The notes beneath the pieces were generated by a model. It saw only the letters and a program-made list of their open reading frames with translations. It ran no database searches and was not told where the DNA came from. Source: Ruegeria sp. EL01 (GTDB lineage: Bacteria > Pseudomonadota > Alphaproteobacteria > Rhodobacterales > Rhodobacteraceae). From it: a stretch of DNA of 64,000 bases. Within the stretch, counting starts at the first letter, position 1. The number at the start of each line of letters is the position of its first letter. Where the stretch lies: assembly GCF_900313035.1 (NCBI RefSeq), contig NZ_OMPS01000026.1:62001-126000 (forward strand), given 5' to 3'. This document shows positions 1 through 7,937 of the stretch, in pieces. The position numbers and the translations under genes were made by a program.

Positions 1-729
1 CGGTTCATGTTTGCATTTCTGGTGATCCTTTGCGCGATTGCGGTGCTGCGTCCAACGCTACGACGCCCGCATTGGGGACTGCATATCGGGCGGACAAGTT
101 TTGGCTGGCTGGGCATCACCCTGATTTTTGCCTCGGTTGCGTTCATTCCGATGGCGGATGCCACGGCGATTTCCTTTCTGAACCCGGTTTTTGCGATGCT
201 GCTGGCAATCCCACTGCTGAAAGAAGGGGTTGGTCCTTGGCGATGGCTCGCCGCAGCCGTGGCCCTAGCTGGTGCGCTTATCCTGCTGAGACCGACACCA
301 GACAGCTTTCAGCCCGCGGCGCTGCTGGCGCTGACGGCTGCGGTGGTGATCGGGATGGAGCTGATTTTTATCAAAAAACTCTCGGGCCGGGAAATTCCGA
401 TCCAGATCCTACTGGTCAACAACGCAATGGGGTTGGCAATTGCCAGCGTCGCCGTCAGTTTCGTGTTTAAGATGCCAACGCCCGCTCAGTGGGCCGCGCT
501 GGCTGGCATCGGGGTGCTGATGGCCTGCGCGCAAGCCTGTTTCGTCAATGGCATGGCACGGGCCGATGCATCCTTTGTGGCTCCGATCAGCTATGCAACG
601 CTGATCTTTGCGGCGCTTTATGACTTTATTGTTTTCAGCGTGATCCCTGATGCCATCAGCATCGTGGGGTCAGGTATCATTCTGACCGGGGGCCTGATCC
701 TTGTTTGGCGTGAGGCCCGTATCAGGTAG
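1..729 (+). CDS. EamA/DMT-family transporter, 5' end outside window
   Basis: Inner-membrane drug/metabolite exporter of the EamA (DMT) superfamily, substrate unknown. The reading frame is open from the first base, so the start lies upstream; about 242 residues are visible against a usual length near 300. Multiple hydrophobic helices are evident, with the typical repeat-junction sequences ATAISFLNPVFAMLLA in the first half and ADASFVAPISYATLIFA in the second, which correspond to the paired EamA domains. The gene is convergent with the ABC-2 permease that follows, with only 27 bases between stop codons. The family call is firm; the transported compound cannot be read from sequence. Confidence 0.85.
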   Translation, partial: RFMFAFLVILCAIAVLRPTLRRPHWGLHIGRTSFGWLGITLIFASVAFIPMADATAISFLNPVFAMLLAIPLLKEGVGPWRWLAAAVALAGALILLRPTPDSFQPAALLALTAAVVIGMELIFIKKLSGREIPIQILLVNNAMGLAIASVAVSFVFKMPTPAQWAALAGIGVLMACAQACFVNGMARADASFVAPISYATLIFAALYDFIVFSVIPDAISIVGSGIILTGGLILVWREARIR

Positions 730-756
730 GGGACGGTTGGCCTGTTCCGAAAGTGT

Positions 757-1560
757 TTAGGCCTTGAGCCGGTAGCCGGTGCGCAGCATTTGCCAAGTGA
801 CAGCGCATACCAAAAGGGTGGCACCGCTGCAGACCGCAAACCCCACCAAAGGCGCACTGTCTGAAACACCGATCATGCCATAGCGCAGCCCATCGATCAG
901 ATAAAAAACCGGGTTTGCATGGCTGATCCCGTTCAACAGCGGCGGCAGGGCTTCGACCGAATAAAACGTGCCGGACAGGAAGGCCAAGGGGGTGACGATG
1001 AAATTGGTGATCGCTGCCATCTGGTCAAACTTGTTGGCAAAGATCCCTGCAAACAACCCAAGCGCACCCATAAAGGCCCCACCCAGAATACCAAAGATCA
1101 AGGCGATCAGGGGGTGTTGCGGCACCAACCCAAGTACCAGGGCCAAAGCGATGGCCACAACGCAGGCGATCAGCACGCCGCGCACAACGCCACCGGCCAG
1201 ATAGCCCAACAGGATTTCTAGTGGCGACAACGGCGGCATCAATGTGTCGACGATGTTGCCCTGAACCTTGGCGATCACCATAGAGGAAGACGTATTGGCA
1301 AAAGCGTTCTGGATCACGGTCATCATCATGATACCCGGTGCCAGAAAGGTCAGAAACGGCACACCCATCACATCAGGACGGCCCGGTCCGATGGCGATAT
1401 TGAAAATCATCAGGAACAACCCGGCCGTCACCAACGGCGCCATCAGGGTCTGGGTCCAGACCGACAGAAAGCGCAGTGTTTCGCGTTGAGCCAGCGTATA
1501 GAGGCCCATCCAGTTGATCGCGCCGAACCGACGCTCTGGCTGATCGGTAAGAATCTGCAT
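757..1560 (-). CDS. ABC-2 type transporter permease (orphan)
   Basis: Integral membrane permease of the ABC-2 type (267 residues, about six hydrophobic segments), the class that exports polysaccharides, drugs or lipids. The sequence GDKVQGNIVDTLM-like region reads KVQGNIVDTLMPPLSPLEIL, typical of the cytosolic loop in NodJ/DrrB-type permeases, followed by the membrane helices. The ATP-binding partner normally sits beside such a gene, but the neighbours are an EamA transporter (convergent) and gcrA (divergent), so this permease is an orphan here and must use an ATPase encoded elsewhere. Start ATG at 1560 gives MQILTDQPERRFG. Export direction and substrate are unknown. Confidence 0.85.
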   Translation of the reverse strand: MQILTDQPERRFGAINWMGLYTLAQRETLRFLSVWTQTLMAPLVTAGLFLMIFNIAIGPGRPDVMGVPFLTFLAPGIMMMTVIQNAFANTSSSMVIAKVQGNIVDTLMPPLSPLEILLGYLAGGVVRGVLIACVVAIALALVLGLVPQHPLIALIFGILGGAFMGALGLFAGIFANKFDQMAAITNFIVTPLAFLSGTFYSVEALPPLLNGISHANPVFYLIDGLRYGMIGVSDSAPLVGFAVCSGATLLVCAVTWQMLRTGYRLKA

Positions 1561-1590
1561 GTTCTGCCCCTAAACTGATTCGAAGATAGC

Positions 1591-1618
1591 TTGTAACTCG
1601 GGCTGCAGTGTTTAGAAT
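1591..1618 (+). promoter_or_regulatory. candidate gcrA promoter
   Basis: TTGTAA at 1591-1596 and TAGAAT at 1613-1618 are separated by 16 bases, a plausible sigma-70-type promoter. It would start transcription near 1625, giving a leader of about 60 bases before gcrA. Inferred from motif match only. Confidence 0.4.
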
Positions 1619-1642
1619 AGGGGGCTGAGACGAATTCCGAAG

Positions 1643-1677
1643 GCGGCCCGGTACCGGGGCCGCTTTCCCGCTTTTTG
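1643..1677 (+). promoter_or_regulatory. terminator-like hairpin in the gcrA leader
   Basis: GCGGCCCGGT at 1643-1652 pairs with ACCGGGGCCGC at 1653-1663, with one bulged G. A run ending CTTTTTG follows at 1671-1677 and abuts the gcrA ribosome-binding site (GAAAGG, 1677-1682). No gene on this strand ends upstream, because the preceding gene is divergent, so the hairpin lies within the gcrA leader and could attenuate it. Function is inferred. Confidence 0.5.
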
Positions 1678-1688
1678 AAAGGCTAACG

Positions 1689-2264
1689 ATGTCCTGGACT
1701 GACGAGCGCGTAGAACTGCTCAAGAAAATGTGGGGCGAGGGCCAGTCGGCCAGCCAGATCGCCAAGGAACTGGGCGGGGTGACCCGCAATGCCGTGATCG
1801 GCAAGGTGCATCGCCTGGGCCTGTCGAACCGTGCAACCGGCGCTAGCCCGGCCAAAGCGGAACCCAAGGAAAAGCCGGCACCCGCACCAAAGGCCGAGGC
1901 CAAGCCCAAACCGACACCCAAGACCGAGCCCGCGCGCCCGGCCCCTGCCCCGGCGGCCGAAGCGAAACCCGCCATTCCGGCACGCCGTCAGATCATTCCT
2001 GCCGGTCAACCGCTGCCGCCGCAGCCTTCGGCCAATGAGATCAGCCCCGAAGCTTTGGCAAAGGTCAACGAGATCGAGAAGAAGGCCAAGAAGCTGACGC
2101 TGATGGAACTGACCGAGAAAACCTGCAAATGGCCTGTCGGTGACCCTGCGACCGAGGATTTCTGGTTCTGCGGACTGCCCGTTGAAGCCGGCAAACCCTA
2201 TTGCGAAGCGCATGTGGGCGTCGCCTTCCAACCAATGAGTTCACGCCGCGACCGGCGGCGCTAG
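1689..2264 (+). CDS. gcrA: GcrA cell cycle regulator
   Basis: Homologue of the alphaproteobacterial master cell-cycle regulator GcrA, which binds sigma-70 RNA polymerase and activates promoters carrying methylated GANTC sites. The N-terminal 45 residues form the family's DNA-binding helix-turn-helix (MSWTDERVELLKKMWGEG, then SASQIAKELGG and NAVIGKVHRLGLS). Residues about 55-100 are an Ala/Pro/Lys-rich linker, and the C-terminal part carries the conserved CKWPVGDP and PYCEAH segments that contact sigma-70. The length, 191 residues, is usual. The start ATG follows GAAAGG by six bases. It is divergent from the ABC permease, and its leader contains a hairpin followed by T residues. The adjacent Nudix gene begins 27 bases downstream. 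Confidence 0.95.
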   Translation: MSWTDERVELLKKMWGEGQSASQIAKELGGVTRNAVIGKVHRLGLSNRATGASPAKAEPKEKPAPAPKAEAKPKPTPKTEPARPAPAPAAEAKPAIPARRQIIPAGQPLPPQPSANEISPEALAKVNEIEKKAKKLTLMELTEKTCKWPVGDPATEDFWFCGLPVEAGKPYCEAHVGVAFQPMSSRRDRRR

Positions 2265-2290
2265 GGCTCGTGCGCCAGGATCCGACAGCG

Positions 2291-2914
2291 ATGGAGGATA
2301 CCTGGCTTGCCCGGGCAAAACGATTGCTGGCGCTGGCCGAGACCGGCCAGCACTTCACCAAAGACCCGTTTGACCGCGAACGCTATGACGAGATCGTCCA
2401 TATTGCGCGCGACATGCTGTCGGATCTGGGTCAGGTCCCCCTGTCGCGGATCAACGGGCTGATTTCCGAACACACGGGTGGTTATGCCACGCCCAGCATC
2501 GACATTCGCGGTGCCGTGATCCGGGACGGGCACATTCTGTTAGTCCGTGAACGCAGTGACGATAAATGGGCGATGCCGGGTGGATTTGCGGATATCGGCA
2601 GCTCTCCGGCAGAAAACATTGAACGCGAAGTGTGGGAAGAGGCCGGATTGCGCGTTCAGGCGCAACAGCTTTATGCACTGCGGCACAAGGCGCGGCATCC
2701 GTATCCAGCGGATGCGCGGGATTTCTACAAGCTGTTCTTTTTGTGTGATGAGGTAGGCGCGGATGCTCCGCAGGCTGGCGCAGAAACAAGCGAGGCCGCC
2801 TTTTTTGCGCCTGATGCTTTGCCGGACCTGTCGCTGACGCGAAACTTGCAGCAGGATATTGAGAGTGCTTTGGTTGCTTGTCGCGCCGAGCAGGTTTCCA
2901 CTCTTTTTGATTAG
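2291..2914 (+). CDS. Nudix hydrolase with N-terminal Nudix_N domain
   Basis: Predicted nucleoside-diphosphate-X hydrolase of 207 residues. The first 60 residues resemble the helical Nudix_N domain (FTKDPFDRERYDEIVHIARDM). The Nudix box follows at about residues 95-118: GGFADIGSSPAEN then REVWEEAGL. The REVWEE metal-binding core is intact, while the earlier glutamate of the GX5E half is Ser, a departure from the general consensus. The start at 2291 (MEDTWLARAKRL) was chosen because the longer frame from 2201 overlaps gcrA and adds sequence unlike the family. Substrate unknown; ADP-ribose or another sugar nucleotide is possible. Confidence 0.85.
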   Translation: MEDTWLARAKRLLALAETGQHFTKDPFDRERYDEIVHIARDMLSDLGQVPLSRINGLISEHTGGYATPSIDIRGAVIRDGHILLVRERSDDKWAMPGGFADIGSSPAENIEREVWEEAGLRVQAQQLYALRHKARHPYPADARDFYKLFFLCDEVGADAPQAGAETSEAAFFAPDALPDLSLTRNLQQDIESALVACRAEQVSTLFD

Positions 2915-2921
2915 ACGCTAA

Positions 2922-3662
2922 ATGAAAATCAGAGTTTTGTTCTCGGTCTATGCACTGTTGATTTTTGCCGCCTATTTTGAGCCACTTGAGACCCGCGTTT
3001 TTGATTTGCTCGACAAGTACGATTCCTTCTTTGTGTCTATTGCAGTTGCTGTTTACCTGCTTGTGTGGTTCGCGCCACTTGTTCCGACACTGATTGTAAG
3101 TCTGATATGGATTGGGTTGCGCACCATTCCCAACCCGTTGGCTTATGTTCTTTCATTTGCAACCTTTGCATTTGGATTATTTGTGACGCTGATCTTTTGG
3201 TTCTTTGAGGCTTCTCCAACCTCAACCTTGCTGGTTTTGTCACACGGCTTCACTCTGTCGACCGCTGTAGCTTCCAGCATTTTGATTTCGGCGGACAAGC
3301 CACCTCGCCTCGCCGGGACTGGGATTGTCTTGTCAGCAATCGCCGCAGTCTGGTCGTTGAAGGCGGTCCCTGTCACGACTGTTCAGGCCGCCCGTATTGC
3401 GAACGGTGCGCCTTATTGTATTGCTCATCATCGTCTAAATTCCGCGATCAGTTCGCCATTGGAATTGCGGGGGTTTTCGTTTTACTCAACACGAACCTAT
3501 CTCAACTCGAACACGAATTGGCACTTTCACGGCCTTATGGTCGTCCAACGCGTAGATGAGTTTGAATTCTACAACTGGTCACCCAGACGCCTCCGCTTTG
3601 ATCGCATACAGAACCCTGACTTATACGAAGCTCCTGTTCGGAATGTCTGCACCCCTGACTGA
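2922..3662 (+). CDS. hypothetical membrane protein
   Basis: I do not recognise this 246-residue protein. The first 150 residues contain about four or five hydrophobic segments (for example LLIFAAYFEPL, IAVAVYLLVWFAPL, LIVSLIWIGL, FGLFVTLIFWFF). The remainder, about residues 155-246, is hydrophilic and aromatic-rich and ends in a Cys-containing tail, with a second Cys near residue 167 (APYCIAHH). It starts seven bases after the Nudix stop codon without an obvious Shine-Dalgarno sequence. Its base composition looks more AT-rich than the neighbours, which hints at acquired or fast-evolving sequence. It converges on the DUF2235 gene with only five bases between stops. Confidence 0.6.
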   Translation: MKIRVLFSVYALLIFAAYFEPLETRVFDLLDKYDSFFVSIAVAVYLLVWFAPLVPTLIVSLIWIGLRTIPNPLAYVLSFATFAFGLFVTLIFWFFEASPTSTLLVLSHGFTLSTAVASSILISADKPPRLAGTGIVLSAIAAVWSLKAVPVTTVQAARIANGAPYCIAHHRLNSAISSPLELRGFSFYSTRTYLNSNTNWHFHGLMVVQRVDEFEFYNWSPRRLRFDRIQNPDLYEAPVRNVCTPD

Positions 3663-3667
3663 TCGGA

Positions 3668-4744
3668 CTACTGCGCCGGGTGCGAGGGCAGATCCGGCAT
3701 CGGCACCCATCGGGGCAACTCATCTGGTGAGACCGAGACATGCAGCTTTTCCGAGCGGTCCCGGCCCATTTTACGGTGTTTGCGCAGCAGGAAAATCTTG
3801 CCCCAGCCGCGCCAAGTTCCAACCGAAGGTGCGGCTGCCGAGGTTGGAAAACGGTCGCGCCAGCCTTCAGGCAGCGGTAGGCCGTGCCGTTCTGCCTTGT
3901 CCAGCATCCAGATCAGCGAGATATTGCTGAGTGGGCGGGCGTTTTCAAACCCGTTCAGTTGCCCACCGACATCGCCATGGGTTCCGCGGAACCAGACCTG
4001 TTCGACATGACCCTGAAAATCCGGCGTGCAAGTCCATAGCACGGGCTCGTAGACCTCGCGCGTCTCATCAAGTGCCATGGCGTGATACCCGTGACGCGTC
4101 GCAGGACCCAATTGGTGGTTGTGAAAGGCATGGCGCCCCTCGGCCCAGCGCCATAGAATCGGCAGGCGAAGACCGAGTGCTTTGACTGTGTCCCAAACTC
4201 CGACCATCTCGATCGCCACGCCATCATGACAGAATTCGCGGCGGAATTCGCCAGCCGCTGCGCTGCCTGAGTTGCATTCGTAGTGGCGGTAGGCCTGCTT
4301 GATGTTGCGCTCTGTCGCGTGTTCGGCCTTGAGCAGCCCAATCATGTCGATGACGCCGGCCAAACTGCGGACGCCGTAAGCTCCGCGGGAATAGCCGAAG
4401 AAATAGATCCGATCGCCGGGTTTGTAACGCGACGCCAAATAACCGTAAGCGCGGCGGATCTGTCGATTGATGCCACGCCCCATCATCACATCGAGCGAGG
4501 ATTTCCAGCTTTCCCACTGTACCCCGGATTCGTAGAAAACCGAGACTTTGCTGCCCATCTCACAACACAGGCGCAGCGTTTGACCAGCATGAGTTTCAAA
4601 GCCCGGTTCGAGCGTGGACATGGTGCCATCAAGGATGATCACATGGCTGACCGGTTCGCGGTGCCGCGTCTCGGGCGAGTGCTCGGACCGCAGAGGCCGC
4701 CCAAGCCACCCCAGAACCTTTCTACTTAGCCGAGACAGAACCAT
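3668..4744 (-). CDS. DUF2235 alpha/beta hydrolase (Tle1-like fold)
   Basis: Predicted serine hydrolase of the DUF2235 family, which includes the Tle1 phospholipase effectors of type VI secretion but also many uncharacterised cellular enzymes. The family hallmark VIILDGTM is near residue 35. The nucleophile motif is FFGYSRGAYGVRSLAG around residues 117-132, with Ser as the probable nucleophile, and VGVWDTVKALG and WFRGTHGDVGG supply the later Asp/His-containing motifs. The length of 358 residues is shorter than effector versions, and no type VI gene or immunity-like partner lies nearby. Its start overlaps the end of the upstream CoxL-type gene by 23 bases, so the two are probably co-transcribed. 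Phospholipase activity is inference. Confidence 0.8.
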   Translation of the reverse strand: MVLSRLSRKVLGWLGRPLRSEHSPETRHREPVSHVIILDGTMSTLEPGFETHAGQTLRLCCEMGSKVSVFYESGVQWESWKSSLDVMMGRGINRQIRRAYGYLASRYKPGDRIYFFGYSRGAYGVRSLAGVIDMIGLLKAEHATERNIKQAYRHYECNSGSAAAGEFRREFCHDGVAIEMVGVWDTVKALGLRLPILWRWAEGRHAFHNHQLGPATRHGYHAMALDETREVYEPVLWTCTPDFQGHVEQVWFRGTHGDVGGQLNGFENARPLSNISLIWMLDKAERHGLPLPEGWRDRFPTSAAAPSVGTWRGWGKIFLLRKHRKMGRDRSEKLHVSVSPDELPRWVPMPDLPSHPAQ

Positions 4745-7013
4745 TATTCAGCAATTCCCATACTTTGTGTGGTGTGAAAGGCATGTCCGCCTGTCGCACC
4801 CCATAATCCCAGAGCGCATCCTGAACCGCATTAGCCACCGCAGCCAGCGCACCGACGGTACCGGCCTCACCACAGCCTTTCATTCCCATCGGATTGGAGG
4901 TTGACGGAACCGGTGCCGAAGTAAACTTAATCATGGGTACCTCTGCCGCGCGCGGCAAGGCGTAATCCATGAACGAAGCCGTGAGCAGTTGTCCATCCGC
5001 ATCATGCACAACCCGTTCCTGCAAGGCCTGACCGATGCCCTGAACCACCCCGCCGTGAACTTGGCCCTCAGCCAGCATCGGATTGATAAGATTGCCGAAA
5101 TCGTCGACGACGATATAGCGATCTACCGCCGCCTCACCAGTGTAAGAATCAATCACGACTTCGGCAACATGCGCCCCGTTCGGATAGCTGCGCGCATCCA
5201 GGTTCGCGCGCGCCTCGTGCTGCAGCAGGTCGGTGCGGCCATCGGCGCGCGCCATCTCGGCGGCTTCGGTCAGGGTGGGCGTCAGATTTGATCCAGACGC
5301 GCGGAAGGTCTCATGGTCGAAGGTCATATCGCTTTCCTCGACCCCCATCTTATCCGCAAGGTAGGGCATGAATGCGGCAATCATATTGTCGATTGTCACC
5401 AGCGTCGCGGTACTTTGCACCGTCACTGAACGGGATCCGCCCGTACCGCCGCCGTGTGTCAACCGATCGCTGTCGCCCTGCACAACGGTGATCTGATCGA
5501 CGGGAATGCCGGTCTGGTCGGACAGGAACTGGGCATAGACCGTTTCATGGCCCTGCCCGTTCGATTGTGTTCCGACACACAGGTTCACCGTTCCATCCTC
5601 ACAAAACTCCACTTTGGCGTTTTCAGAAGGGTCCCCCAAAATACTTTCAATATAGTAACACAGGCCCTGCCCGCGGATCAGGCCGCGCGCGGCGTCTTTA
5701 ACTTTGCGCGCTTCAAACCCTCGTGTCTGATCCCCGGCAAGGCCAAGAACCATGTCAAAGTCACCCACATCGTAGGTTTCGCCTGTCGCCGTTTTGTAAG
5801 GGAACGCGTCGGGCCGAATGAAATTCTTGCGCCGCAACTCCCACGGATCGACGTCCAGTTCGCGCGCCGCCCGGTCGATGATGCGTTCGAGGACATAGAT
5901 CGCCTCGGGCCGACCCGCGCCCCGATAGGCATCGACATGCGTGGTGTTGGTGTAGATCCCTTCAACGCGCAAATAGGTGGTCTGGACGGCGTAAACGCCC
6001 ATGAGAACCTTGCTGAAAAGGTTGGTCTGGATCGCTTGGCCAAAATGGCTGTTATAAGCACCCAGATTGCATTTGCTGTGAACCCGATAGGCCGTGATCT
6101 TGTGGTCCTCGTCAAAGGCCAGCTCGGCTAACGAGGTCAGATCGCGACCATGGTGATCAGACAGCATCGCCTCGGATCGGTCTGACATCCAGTGAACCGG
6201 CTGGCCGAGTTTCATCGCCGCAACGGCGACCGAGAAGTATTCGGGGTATGGCATCACCTTCATGCCAAACCCGCCGCCAACATCAGGGGTGGTGACCCGG
6301 ATGTCTTCGGGATCAAGCCCCAGCTTCTGGGACAGCTGCGCCCGCATCGCCCACACACCTTGTCCCCCATAGGCAAAGTGCAGACGCCCATCGACCCAAT
6401 TGGCCTGACAGCCGCGCGGTTCGATCGAGTTGATAATCACCCGGTTGTCCAGCACATTCAGCGCCACGGTATGAGCAGCCGAGTGAAACGCCACTTCGGT
6501 CGCAACCTCATCCCCCATGCCCCAGTCAAAGGCGCGGTTATCGGGGGCCTCGGGATGCAAGGGTTCCCCTCCCGCCGCCAGATCGAGTTTGGCGGGCAGA
6601 TCGTTTGTCTCCATCCAGATCTGTTCCACCGCATCCTGCGCCTGAACCCGCGTTTCAGCGATCACCACGGCCACAGGCTCACCCACGAAACGAACACGTT
6701 TGTCGGCCAGCATATGGCGGTCGGGTGCGGCCCCTTTTGTTCCGTCGCGGTTGTCGACAATGGCGGCATTCAGAACTGTATCGATGCCGGTCTCTGCCAG
6801 ATCCGCGAGCGTCATGACCAGCCGCACCCCATCTGCGGCGCGTGCGGCATCGAGATCCAGAGAGGTGATTTCGCCATGCGCCACCGTGCTGCGAAAAAAG
6901 GCCGCGAACATGGCATTTTCCGGCACATCGTCATCCATATAGCGCCCTTGCCCGGTCAGAAACCGTTGATCTTCGGTCCGTTTCACCGGTTGGCTTTTGC
7001 CGAATTTCTCCAC
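4722..7013 (-). CDS. xanthine dehydrogenase family molybdopterin-binding subunit (CoxL-like)
   Basis: Large catalytic subunit of a molybdenum hydroxylase (763 residues). Visible motifs are DVGGGFGMK near residue 250, AYRGAGRPE near 364, NGQGHET near 487 and the C-terminal KGCGEAGTVGA near 715, whose Glu is the expected catalytic base. The AYRGAGR loop is of form II type and lacks the Cys of true carbon monoxide dehydrogenase (AYRCSFR), so CO is not the likely substrate. I chose the GTG at 7013, preceded by AGGAGGGG at good spacing, over the GTG at 7031 which precedes the ribosome-binding site. The FAD (CoxM) and 2Fe-2S (CoxS) subunits are absent from both sides. Substrate unknown. Confidence 0.9.
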   Translation of the reverse strand: MEKFGKSQPVKRTEDQRFLTGQGRYMDDDVPENAMFAAFFRSTVAHGEITSLDLDAARAADGVRLVMTLADLAETGIDTVLNAAIVDNRDGTKGAAPDRHMLADKRVRFVGEPVAVVIAETRVQAQDAVEQIWMETNDLPAKLDLAAGGEPLHPEAPDNRAFDWGMGDEVATEVAFHSAAHTVALNVLDNRVIINSIEPRGCQANWVDGRLHFAYGGQGVWAMRAQLSQKLGLDPEDIRVTTPDVGGGFGMKVMPYPEYFSVAVAAMKLGQPVHWMSDRSEAMLSDHHGRDLTSLAELAFDEDHKITAYRVHSKCNLGAYNSHFGQAIQTNLFSKVLMGVYAVQTTYLRVEGIYTNTTHVDAYRGAGRPEAIYVLERIIDRAARELDVDPWELRRKNFIRPDAFPYKTATGETYDVGDFDMVLGLAGDQTRGFEARKVKDAARGLIRGQGLCYYIESILGDPSENAKVEFCEDGTVNLCVGTQSNGQGHETVYAQFLSDQTGIPVDQITVVQGDSDRLTHGGGTGGSRSVTVQSTATLVTIDNMIAAFMPYLADKMGVEESDMTFDHETFRASGSNLTPTLTEAAEMARADGRTDLLQHEARANLDARSYPNGAHVAEVVIDSYTGEAAVDRYIVVDDFGNLINPMLAEGQVHGGVVQGIGQALQERVVHDADGQLLTASFMDYALPRAAEVPMIKFTSAPVPSTSNPMGMKGCGEAGTVGALAAVANAVQDALWDYGVRQADMPFTPHKVWELLNNGSVSAK

Positions 7014-7127
7014 GGGGCACCCCTCCTGCACGATCTTTGGGCGAGCCTAGCCCGCGCGATTGGGATGTCCAGACGCAGGCCGGGAAATTCGTTTCCCTAG
7101 GCATCCAGTTGGGCTAGCCTGAACCCT

Positions 7128-7856
7128 ATGACCTGGACACATGATACCGTTTTCCCGTTCACCGCCCCCCTGACCACGGGGATTGAGACCACCCATGACG
7201 TTTATGTTGGCGGCGAAGGTCCCCCCATCATGATCCTGCAGGAATTGCCGGGGATCGGCACCGAGACGCTGGAGCTTGCGCAGCGACTGAATGCGTCCGG
7301 TTTTCGGGTGTATCTGCCACATCTGTTTGGCACCTTTGGCAAAACAGAAACCGCAAAGAACTTTGCCCGCCTGTTTTGCGTCCGGCGTGAGATCAACATG
7401 TTCCTGAAAGGCCGTGAAAGCCCAATCTCCGGTTGGATGCGGGCGCTGGCCCGCGACATCCGGGATCGTGAAGGCGGCAAGGGTGTCGGCGTTATCGGCA
7501 TGTGCCTGACCGGCAGCTTTGCCCTAACTTTGATGGCCGAGGATGCGGTGCTGGGTGGCGTGGCCGCCCAACCCGGCTTGCCGTTACTGGGCGGCGGCAA
7601 ACTGCATATGAGCAAACACGACATCGGAGAAGCCTCATCAGGCATGACGGCGAAGGGCCCTGCCCTGGCCATGCGATATGCCGAAGACAAGATGTCGCCT
7701 CAACGGTTGATGCATGCGCTTGAAAACGCGTTTGGTGGGCTGGTGCAAACGGTCGAATATCCCGGAAAGGGTCATTCCCTCCTGACGCTGCATTTTCACG
7801 AACCTGCCTATCAGAAGGTCGACTCGTATTTCAAAGCGCGCTTTGGGATGACCTGA
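7128..7856 (+). CDS. dienelactone hydrolase family protein
   Basis: Alpha/beta hydrolase of the dienelactone hydrolase family, 242 residues, cytosolic. The nucleophile elbow is GMCLTG around residues 124-129, with Cys at the catalytic position as in classical dienelactone hydrolases; GKGHSLLTLHF near residue 212 supplies the probable His. An early LQELPGIG segment near residue 39 matches the oxyanion-side motif of the family. It is divergent from the CoxL-type gene, with 114 bases between starts. Dienelactone hydrolases act on ring-cleavage products or other lactones and esters; the actual substrate here is not deducible. Confidence 0.85.
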   Translation: MTWTHDTVFPFTAPLTTGIETTHDVYVGGEGPPIMILQELPGIGTETLELAQRLNASGFRVYLPHLFGTFGKTETAKNFARLFCVRREINMFLKGRESPISGWMRALARDIRDREGGKGVGVIGMCLTGSFALTLMAEDAVLGGVAAQPGLPLLGGGKLHMSKHDIGEASSGMTAKGPALAMRYAEDKMSPQRLMHALENAFGGLVQTVEYPGKGHSLLTLHFHEPAYQKVDSYFKARFGMT

Positions 7857-7937
7857 GCGCACTCTCGCCCTTCCCCTTCCCGCAACCATTCGCTATTGCA
7901 GGCGCTGACCCGAATTTGTTGACGCAGGACGCATGCC

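Noticed and set aside
2201-2290. Upstream extension of the Nudix gene into gcrA.
   Set aside because: The extra 30 residues are the shifted frame of the gcrA 3' end; the family starts at 2291.
3668-4744. DUF2235 gene as a type VI secretion effector.
   Set aside because: No vgrG, PAAR, chaperone or immunity-like gene is nearby; the neighbour is a molybdenum hydroxylase.
4722-7013. CoxL-type gene as carbon monoxide dehydrogenase.
   Set aside because: The active-site loop reads AYRGAGR, without the Cys of true CO dehydrogenases, and the other subunits are absent.
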